23,628 nt of DNA, taken from positions 1-23,628 of the forward strand of contig JAPXLT010000039.1 in the NCBI GenBank assembly GCA_033809415.1, written 5' to 3'. Source of the stretch: JAQVUB01 sp033809415. GTDB lineage: Bacteria; Verrucomicrobiota; Lentisphaeria; Oligosphaerales; Oligosphaeraceae. A program made the translations under genes and the position numbers. The notes below the pieces were generated by a model, which was not told the DNA's origin, did no database searches, and saw nothing but the letters and a program-made list of their open reading frames with translations. Positions 14,500 to 22,200 of the stretch are shown here, piece after piece (the stretch's first letter is position 1; the number at the start of each line of letters is the position of its first letter).

Positions 14500-15842
14500 G
14501 CAATGGACTTTTCTATCTGCTGGGCGGAATCGCCATCTTTTTGCTGCTTGCCGATATCGTGATGATGAGCCGGGTACGCCTGGCACGTGCCGGCAATCTG
14601 GTCGGCATAGGCGCAGTGCTGCTGGCCACGATTGCCACTCTGAGCAAATATGAGTTGTGGTCCTCACCTTGGCCGCTGGTGGCGCTGGTCATCGGTCTTA
14701 TCCTCGGTCTGGTGGGTGCTTATCGGGTGAAAATGATCAGCATGCCGCAGACGGTTGCTTGGCTCAATGGATTCGGCGGCCTGGCCAGTGCCCTTGTTGG
14801 CTGGAGTGAAATCAATGCGGCAGGACTCTTCGAGCACAATGCCGCAATGCTGGCCTTGAGCATCGGTGTCCTGACTTTTACCGGTAGCGCCGTGGCGGCC
14901 GGCAAACTGGCTGGATGGCTGGCGCAGAAGCCGGTGGTTTTGCCCGGGCATGGGATTATTGCCATTGTCTTGCTGTTGGCAATGCTGCTCGGCCTTGTTT
15001 TCAATCTGCCTTGCCTGGTACTGATCGCCTCTGCTTTGTTCGGTGTGGCTTTCTCGATTCGGGTTGGTGGTGCGGATATGCCCATCACCATTTCGCTGCT
15101 CAATTCTCTCAGCGGCGTTGCTGGAGGAATTTCCGGCATAGCCATTGGTGATCCGGTGCTGGTTTGTAGCGGCGGCGTTGTCGGTGCCTCCGGCTTGCTG
15201 CTGACGCAGATCATGTGCCATGCGATGAACCGGAAGCTGAGCAATATCCTGCTGCCGCATGGGGGGACTGCCGTGGGCAGTAAAGCTCCGGAAGCCGCAG
15301 CGGCTCCGTCCGCTGTTGAACAAGCCTCCCGGAGCGAGGATGAGCTGGTCTCCGCCTTGCGCGATGCTGCGGATGTGATCATCGTGCCAGGTTACGGCAT
15401 GGCGTTGGCGCAGGCGCAAGGGGTGGTCAAGCAGCTTGCGGACCGCTTCCTCGAGCGTGGGGCGAAGGTGCGCTATGCAATCCACCCGGTTGCCGGTCGT
15501 ATGCCGGGCCACATGAACGTGCTGCTCTGCGAGGTCGATGTGCCCTACGAAATGCTGTTCGAACTCGAGGCCATCAACGATGATTTCAAAAATTGCGACG
15601 TGGTGATTGCGGTGGGCGCCAATGATACGATCAATCCGGCCGCCAATACAGCGGAAGGCACGCCAATCTACGGAATGCCGGTGCTTTCAGTCAGTGATGC
15701 AAAGTGCGTGGTGGTCTGCAATCTGGACACCCGTCCGGGATATGCCGGAGTGCCTAATGCCCTCTACGATCATCCCAAGGTGACGCTGCTGACCGGCGAC
15801 GCCAAGGAAAGCCTAAATAAACTACTGAAAATAATCGAATAA
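14496..15842 (+). CDS. pntB: Transhydrogenase subunit beta with atypical nucleotide site
   Basis: A 448-residue subunit: membrane domain II (about residues 1-255), a linker rich in Ala and Pro, then nucleotide-binding domain III (about 285-448). Domain III signatures are PGYGMALAQAQ, HPVAGRMPGHMNVLLCE and GANDTINPAA. In E. coli PntB the 2'-phosphate of NADP is held by Lys424-Arg425-Ser426 in FKRSMNTGYAGVQN. The aligned segment here is CNLDTRPGYAGVPN, so these residues are N409-L410-D411. E. coli His91 in the membrane (LLHSF) is also replaced, by N91 (WLNGF), while GGADMP and the LLNSLSG asparagine are kept. Family membership is certain, but NADP specificity is doubtful. The gene ends 14 bases before a 30-bp inverted repeat. 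Confidence 0.93.
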   Translation: MSNGLFYLLGGIAIFLLLADIVMMSRVRLARAGNLVGIGAVLLATIATLSKYELWSSPWPLVALVIGLILGLVGAYRVKMISMPQTVAWLNGFGGLASALVGWSEINAAGLFEHNAAMLALSIGVLTFTGSAVAAGKLAGWLAQKPVVLPGHGIIAIVLLLAMLLGLVFNLPCLVLIASALFGVAFSIRVGGADMPITISLLNSLSGVAGGISGIAIGDPVLVCSGGVVGASGLLLTQIMCHAMNRKLSNILLPHGGTAVGSKAPEAAAAPSAVEQASRSEDELVSALRDAADVIIVPGYGMALAQAQGVVKQLADRFLERGAKVRYAIHPVAGRMPGHMNVLLCEVDVPYEMLFELEAINDDFKNCDVVIAVGANDTINPAANTAEGTPIYGMPVLSVSDAKCVVVCNLDTRPGYAGVPNALYDHPKVTLLTGDAKESLNKLLKIIE

Positions 15843-15856
15843 TATAGGGGGCAAGG

Positions 15857-15931
15857 GACCTTGGCGTTCTTGGCGTCTTGGCGGTTCAATAACGGGGAAA
15901 TAACCGCCAAGACGCCAAGAACGCCAAGGTC
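15857..15931. repeat. Perfect 30-bp inverted repeat, candidate terminator
   Basis: Arms at 15857-15886 and 15902-15931 are exact reverse complements around a 15-base loop. Each arm is itself three imperfect 9-base units related to CTTGGCGTT. It begins 14 bases after the pntB stop, so the RNA would form a very stable stem ending the transhydrogenase message. Only ATTTT follows, so it is not a textbook intrinsic terminator. The arms resemble a widespread intergenic repeat family of environmental bacteria. Confidence 0.85.
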
Positions 15932-15989
15932 GATTTTACGGAATTGCGTCGTCGGTGTGTGGTTATAAAGCGTTAAGTTAAGTGTATTG

Positions 15990-16037
15990 CCCTGCACCCG
16001 TTCCCAACGTACCCCCTGTACTACAGACCCATTACGT
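15990..16037 (+). repeat. Mosaic intergenic repeat, module C copy 2
   Basis: CCCTGCACCCGTTCCCAACG followed closely by CCTGTACTACAGACCCATTA. These are the two ends of the module at 7066-7144, here without its middle part. Confidence 0.65.
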
Positions 16038-16049
16038 AAAAACTTTGCA

Positions 16050-16078
16050 TTTTCCGTGCTTTTTATGGTTAAAAAACG
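16050..16078 (+). repeat. Interspersed repeat, module D copy
   Basis: TTTTCCGTGCTTTTTATGG followed by TTAAAAAACGG. It resembles 12849-12873 and, more distantly, the tail of module A (TTTTCGTGTGGTTCGTGG then TTAAAAAA). Confidence 0.5.
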
Positions 16079-16119
16079 GTTAAAATGCAAACAAGCAAAA
16101 GCAAACAGACATTTTAACC

Positions 16120-16147
16120 TTGCATAAAAAACTTCACGAATTATAAT
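16120..16147 (+). promoter_or_regulatory. Candidate promoter of the giant secreted protein gene
   Basis: TTGCAT (16120-16125), a 16-base spacer and a perfect TATAAT (16142-16147). The leader would be about 125 bases. Nothing else recognisable lies between it and the ribosome site at 16268-16274. Confidence 0.45.
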
Positions 16148-16280
16148 TGTAATATTACTTGAATTGTAAGCAAGGTCCGTTTAACCATGAAACGAAGGTT
16201 GCGATGCGATTTGATCCTGATTGTGTTTTACAATTGAATATTGTCTTTCCCAAGGCGTACATATATCAAGGGAGTTTATC

Positions 16281-19265
16281 ATGAGCGCAAAACGTTTTTC
16301 TCTGCCGCGCTTGTCAGCGTTGTCGTTGATGTTGCTGTTATTTTCAATTGTCGCCCGTTCCGACGAACTTGAGATTTCGGGGGGAGTCTTGGGAACGAAT
16401 CAAACGTGGAATGTTTCCGGACGAACTTATATTATCGACAATTTATCCGCACCGCTGACTATTCCAGACGGCAAGACGCTAACTATTGGCGCCGGGGTTA
16501 CGGTTGTATCTAAATATAACAACAAAAGCACCTTTGTCGTGCAGGGAACCCTGAATGCCAACGGCGCTGATTTTGACCTGAAAACCCGCGACGGCGTGCC
16601 TCAGCCCATGATTGTGGAAGTCAATGGCAAGACAACGTTCACGGCTTGTGATATCGTGGTTGACGCCTATGGCGCGGCTAGTACCACAACCGCCGTCTTC
16701 CTGGCTCGCGGCGCAGCAACCCTGACCTTGTCCGGCACGTCCGTGGCACATGCCGCATCCAGCACGGCGACAGTAAACCGCGCTGTCTGGACCCAGGACA
16801 CGGCGAGCCTGGTCACGTCCGCTTCCGGCGCTACGCGCTCGAACATCGAGGGCTTCCCCGAGGCTGTGTACTGCGAATCAACGACTGCGGCCAATCTCGC
16901 CGGTACGGATTTTTCCGAGGGGAATTATGGCGTAGTGCTGAACAATGCCGCTGTCAGCCTGACGGTTAACGGCTGCTCATTCCTTAATTATGAGCGCGCC
17001 TTGCAGATTCCGGCCGGCAATCAGTTCACCCTGACCAATATCAACATCAATCAGAACGGTACGAAAGCCACCCAGATCGGCGTCTATGCGAGCACATATA
17101 CCAGCATGACCATCAGCGGGGCGATCAGCAACCAGAATATCGGCGTGCACGTCTCCGGTGCTCATTACGATCAGAATGTGACTGGGGTTACTTTCACGGG
17201 TTGCAACTGGAACCTGCTGGTCGAGCAGGACAAGAGCTGGGCCGGCAACAAAATCACTGCCTCAGAAACCTTGCCGGTCGGGCACTACCACATCGTCAAC
17301 CCGGTCACTATCGAAGCAGGCCGCACGCTGACCTTGCAGCCCGGCACCATCCTCGATGCTAAGAATCCAGGTTCGGATATGTTTGTAGTCAAAGGCACGC
17401 TTGAAGCGAATGGAGTGCGCTTTGAAGGAAACATTGGCAGCGGTACCTCTGTGCTCCATGCCACCGGCACCGGCACCGTGAAGGTAACCGACTGCCAATT
17501 TTTCATCAGTCATGATACAACCTACACCAGCGACTACTACAAAGGCAGTACCTTACGGGGGTCGGGGGACGGGAATGCGGTGCTGGAAGTCAACGGCTGC
17601 CTATTTCAGAGCATGCCGGGGAGCAACCGACGCATGATGCGCGCCATTGGCACTGGCGGCAGTGACACAGACATCAGTGTCCCTGGCGGCAATGCCAAGG
17701 TGACGGTCGGCACGCTGGATGGCACCCCGACCGGCAAACGTACACGCTTTGTCAACTGCAAGCGGACGATTGTGCACACCTCAAATACCGACCTGCGCAT
17801 TGATGGCGCTGACTTCGAGGGCTGCGACTTTGCGGTAATCGCCAACACCATCGGCAATCTCTTCCTGTCCCGGATGCAGATTTCTGGGTGTTCGAGCGGC
17901 CTCGAGCTGACTGACGTGGGCGTGCTGGTCAGCGATTCGATTGAATTCGTTAATACCCTGAATGCTGTCGCCGTCAGCTGGGCGCAGATTTTCAATCCTC
18001 AGATCAGCACCATCGGCATGACCTTTGATGAAAACAGCTACGTCAAGCTGCCGAGCGAAGCATACGTTGTCAACGGCAATGTCACCATGCGGGCCTTGCC
18101 GTATCGCTTGCAGACAACGGGCGATAAATTCATCACTGTGCCGACTGGCAGCAAACTGATCCTCCCGGCTGGCTCAAGAGTCTTGAATGAGACCGGATCT
18201 AAGGTCTTTCAGGTCGAAGGAGCCTTGCAGGCCAGTGAGACGACTTTCCGCTTTAAAGCCAATAGTGAAAACGCGTCCTTTATCCGCTTCGCTGGCACCG
18301 GTACTGGCTTCTTTACCCAATGCGATTTCTTCGGCGGTGGTGATACCTATAACCAAGATGGCAACATCCTGCATTTGTCCGGTGACAGCAACGTCCAGGT
18401 CAGTGGCTGTTCGTTTACCAGCGACGACTTCGTTGGCGCGTACATGCTCCTTAAGATCGGGGTTCGCATCAAAGACAACGCCCAGGCGCGTTTTGAGAGC
18501 TACGCCGGTCAACCGTGCTCTTTTGCCAACTTTACGGACGCGGCCATCTTTTGCACCTCCATCAACAACCTGCCATACGTCAGCATCGACAGCGAACTGA
18601 CCAACTGCGCCTCCGGCGTCCGGCTTAATCTCGCCGCAGAAAAAACTACCCTGGCAGCGGACAAGGTCATCACCTGCCCGTGGCTGTATATCAATGGCGG
18701 CGGCGGTCGTGCCATCATCGTCCCGGCTGGCCGGCAACTGAAATTTGCGCCGGGATGCCATCTGAAAAACGGCAGCTATATTTCTTATAGTGACGGCTGG
18801 TTCGAGGTGTCGGGAACCGTGCTTTGTGAAGGCTTGGAAGCTGATGTGGGGATTTCTGGCACCACTGCCTTCTTCCATTTGCAAGATGGGCGCGTCGAGT
18901 TGAAGGATTCCCAGTTTACTACCAATAACGTTAACGAGCACAGCGATGCCACTTGCCTGATTACTATGAACGGCAGCTCTACCTTGAAGCTGGACAACAC
19001 CTCGGTCAAGACCACCTCCCAGGATGGACTACTCGCTCACTATGCGGTGATGAACAATTCGCCTAACGCGAGCATCCAGGTTCCCAATGCGGGGGGGGCA
19101 GAGCCGCCTCGAGGGCTTCCGCAAGGCAGCCATTTTCAGCTATGGGCTGCAAGCGCTGGCTGGCGAGCCGGCCTTGACCTTTGCCAACAACGTCCGCGAC
19201 CTGCAAATCAGGGGCGGCTACACACTCGAATCGAACCTCACCCTGCCAGCCGGCATACGCCTTGA
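16281..19265 (+). CDS. Giant secreted beta-helix protein, N-terminal part up to a frameshift
   Basis: An open frame of 994 residues, of which about the first 939 are genuine. It begins with a signal peptide (residues 1-27, with LSLMLLLFSIVARS). AAGGGAG lies 6 bases before this ATG; an in-frame ATG at 16221 has no ribosome site and spoils the signal. The body is a right-handed parallel beta-helix with about four imperfect large repeats, each opening with a pattern like LTIPDGKTLTIGAG, then F-V-x-G-T-L and later a CxF or CxFxS turn. Examples start near 16425, 17281, 18111 and 18685. At the run of eight G (19091-19098) the frame is lost. The last 55 codons, starting GAEPPRGLPQG, are out of frame and have no such repeat. 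The true protein continues in the next feature. A cell-surface or matrix role is likely; no enzyme site was seen. Confidence 0.88.
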   Translation: MSAKRFSLPRLSALSLMLLLFSIVARSDELEISGGVLGTNQTWNVSGRTYIIDNLSAPLTIPDGKTLTIGAGVTVVSKYNNKSTFVVQGTLNANGADFDLKTRDGVPQPMIVEVNGKTTFTACDIVVDAYGAASTTTAVFLARGAATLTLSGTSVAHAASSTATVNRAVWTQDTASLVTSASGATRSNIEGFPEAVYCESTTAANLAGTDFSEGNYGVVLNNAAVSLTVNGCSFLNYERALQIPAGNQFTLTNININQNGTKATQIGVYASTYTSMTISGAISNQNIGVHVSGAHYDQNVTGVTFTGCNWNLLVEQDKSWAGNKITASETLPVGHYHIVNPVTIEAGRTLTLQPGTILDAKNPGSDMFVVKGTLEANGVRFEGNIGSGTSVLHATGTGTVKVTDCQFFISHDTTYTSDYYKGSTLRGSGDGNAVLEVNGCLFQSMPGSNRRMMRAIGTGGSDTDISVPGGNAKVTVGTLDGTPTGKRTRFVNCKRTIVHTSNTDLRIDGADFEGCDFAVIANTIGNLFLSRMQISGCSSGLELTDVGVLVSDSIEFVNTLNAVAVSWAQIFNPQISTIGMTFDENSYVKLPSEAYVVNGNVTMRALPYRLQTTGDKFITVPTGSKLILPAGSRVLNETGSKVFQVEGALQASETTFRFKANSENASFIRFAGTGTGFFTQCDFFGGGDTYNQDGNILHLSGDSNVQVSGCSFTSDDFVGAYMLLKIGVRIKDNAQARFESYAGQPCSFANFTDAAIFCTSINNLPYVSIDSELTNCASGVRLNLAAEKTTLAADKVITCPWLYINGGGGRAIIVPAGRQLKFAPGCHLKNGSYISYSDGWFEVSGTVLCEGLEADVGISGTTAFFHLQDGRVELKDSQFTTNNVNEHSDATCLITMNGSSTLKLDNTSVKTTSQDGLLAHYAVMNNSPNASIQVPNAGGAEPPRGLPQGSHFQLWAASAGWRAGLDLCQQRPRPANQGRLHTRIEPHPASRHTP

Positions 19266-22200
19266 GTTCATCCCGTACTACGGCGTGACCACGATTGACG
19301 CCAACGCCCGCCTGGCTCTGGGTAACGGCACCATAGTGGACAATCAGAACGCGGAAGTCGATCCGCAGGCAACCTTGCTGATCAAGGGCGAAATGGTGGC
19401 GACGCAATGCCGTTTCCTGCTGCGCGGGTACTGTAGTGAAGAATCAAGTAATGGGGTGAAAGAAGGTTCAGACATCATCCGCCTGATGGGCAATGGTATC
19501 GCCCGTTTCACTGCCTGTCAGTTTGACGCCTATAGAAACGATTTCTACTCGCCTCCGCGCTGCCGGATTTTTGCAGTGGAGGGCAACGCCGGCCTGGTCT
19601 TGAACGGCTGTTTCTTGCAGACGCGCTATCCCGGCAAGGAGGATTATCCGATCCGCTCCGCTGTCCGCCTGCGGGAGAGCGGCAGTCTGACCACGGGCAG
19701 CCACTTGGACTTGGGCACCACTTTTGCCGGATTCAGCGAAGCCGTGGTCGTCGATTCAAGCTCCTCACGGCTCCTCATGCGCGATGCCATCTTGACTCGC
19801 AATGAGATTGGCCTGTTGACCAATGCCCTGCCTGAACTGGCAGATATTACTGGCAACACCTTTATCGGTAACACTACCTACGCGGTGAAAAATACGGCTG
19901 CCGGCGCCTTGAACTGCCAGCACAACTACTGGGGGCACCCAGCCGGACCACTGCACCCAACCAATCCGTTTGGCCTCGGCGAAAGCCTGAATGGCAACAT
20001 CACTTTTGTGCCTTATACGGCTCAGGGTGCAGTCGAAGTGGCAACCCTGGGCGATCATGCCGTCGGGCAAGTGCCGAACCAATTCGCCCATACGGGCAAC
20101 CTGAACGATGTTGTCCTGCTGCGCTTCTCGGTCGGCGGCACCACGACACCCACTCAGGTCAGCAGCCTGAAGGCGCGGCTGACCAGCCATAATGGCTTTG
20201 CCGCCGACATGATCGGCAACTTGCGCCTGATCTATGACGAGGATGCAGACGGCGTGCTTAGCGATGGCGACGACGTGCTCGACGCCAATGGCGTGTTCTC
20301 ATTCCCCGACAAGACCTTGACCTTCACTTTTGCGGAAGCCTCGCCCATGGACGGCGAATATTTGATTATGGGTGACTTCAGCGGTCTGGAAAGCGGTGAT
20401 GCAGTCAGCTTCGGCCTCAATTCGGACGATGTTGTCCTGGCTACGGCACAATTCCTGGGCGGTGCCTGTTCGGACGCCAGCCATTATCTCAACCGCCTGA
20501 TGCTTTCCGGACATCCAAAAGCCGCCTTTGGTAACTCCTTCCAGGCCGCTTCGCAGCAGATGGATAGGCAGCTGTTCGGCTTCCAGCTTTCGGGCGGCTA
20601 TACGCTGCAAAACGTCAAGGTTTCCCTCAGCGCGATTGTCGGCATCACCCGGGCGCACATCAGTTCTTTGCGCCTGCTGGTTGACACCAACCGCAATGGG
20701 CAGGAAGATTTTGGCGAGCAGTGGGTGGAAGCATCCACCATCACGGTCGGCGGCGGCACCGGTACCGCAACGTTTATTTTTAACGGCGGCCTGCCCTCGG
20801 ACTCGGGCTTTGTCGTAGTCGGCGACTTTGTCGGTCTCGAGCGCGGCAACACGATCACGTTCGGGGTGACTCCGGAGGGCGTCATCGCTGGTCCCGGGGT
20901 GGTGACTACCGGCAGTGCGCCGACGGTCAAGCACACGGTCACGTCGCCGCTGATGCTTTTGGATGCGCCATTCCAGGCCACCAACGGCCTGATCGCCGCT
21001 ACCCAACTCACCAATGTGCCTCTGATGACCTTTGCCTTGACCCCGGCCAGCCGCAGCGTCGAAGGACTTATCTTTGATCTCTATGACGTCGCCGGAATCA
21101 CGGCGGCTGATTTCACCAATCTGCGCATCGTGGTTGACATCAACCAGAACGGCCAGATTGACGCAGGAGAGACGACGCTGGTCGGCGGTGCAGGCGTCGC
21201 CGCAGTCGCGGAAGACGGCACCGGGACGCTGACTTTCAACCAGCCGTTTATGACCGAGGGCGGGGACTTCATCCTAGTCGCGGACATCGCCAACTTGGTC
21301 AGGGACGACACCTTTACCATCACCCTCACGCGGGACGGCGTCACCGTGCCGAGCCACGACCTGGTCGAAGGCGGAGTGTCGCCAGTCCGTCATGCGGTGT
21401 ATCGTCCCGAACTGCCTCAAGCGGCCTTGCAGACGAATTGGACCTTAGGTTACCGCAGCCCGGGCGGCAACACGGTCACCGGATGCTATAGCCCGAACGG
21501 CGAACGCATTGTCGTCGGCTATTCCTCCGGCACCGCCTTCCTGTTCGACGCTGCCAGCAACACGCCATTGCAGATGTTCCACAAGCATTTCGACACGGTG
21601 CAATACGCCGGATTTTCCAAGAATGCGGCAAATGCAGAGACCGTCGTCACCGTCACCCGCGACGGCGCTGTCTATATTTGGAATCCCGAGACAGCGGAGA
21701 TGGAGAACAACTTGTTTGCCGACCTGCTGGTGCGCTATGCCGTGCCGTCGCCGGACGCGACCAAGCTGTTCATCGTCACCGAGGGCAAGGGCATGCTGCT
21801 CGATTTGACGACTGGTAACACCCTCTGGGAATTCGTCAACGGCACTAGTGGTGATACCGCCCAGCTCAATGTGGCGGACTATGACCCCAACGGACAGTAC
21901 ATCCTGGTCGGCTCGGCGGACAAAATTGCCTATTTGCTGCGGGCTGAGGACGGCACGACTGTGCGGATGCTGTCCGGCCACAGCCAGCAGGTGACCGGCG
22001 CCAATTTTGCGGCCAATGGCACGGTCATGCTGACCAGTAGCCCTGATGCCACCATCACCCTCTGGCAGATGGGCGTGACTGACCCGGTTGCCAACGTGTC
22101 GCTGTCCGGCGAAGTTTGCCTAGGCACCGGCATCTCGAAGGACGGCACTCGCTTCGCAGTGGTCACGGCTTCGGGCAACACCCGCTATTTGCGCATGTAC

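Noticed and set aside
18174..18941. 255-codon open frame antisense to the giant beta-helix protein, and similar ones nearby
   Set aside because: GC-rich repetitive coding DNA leaves long antisense frames; none has a ribosome site, signal or recognisable domain.
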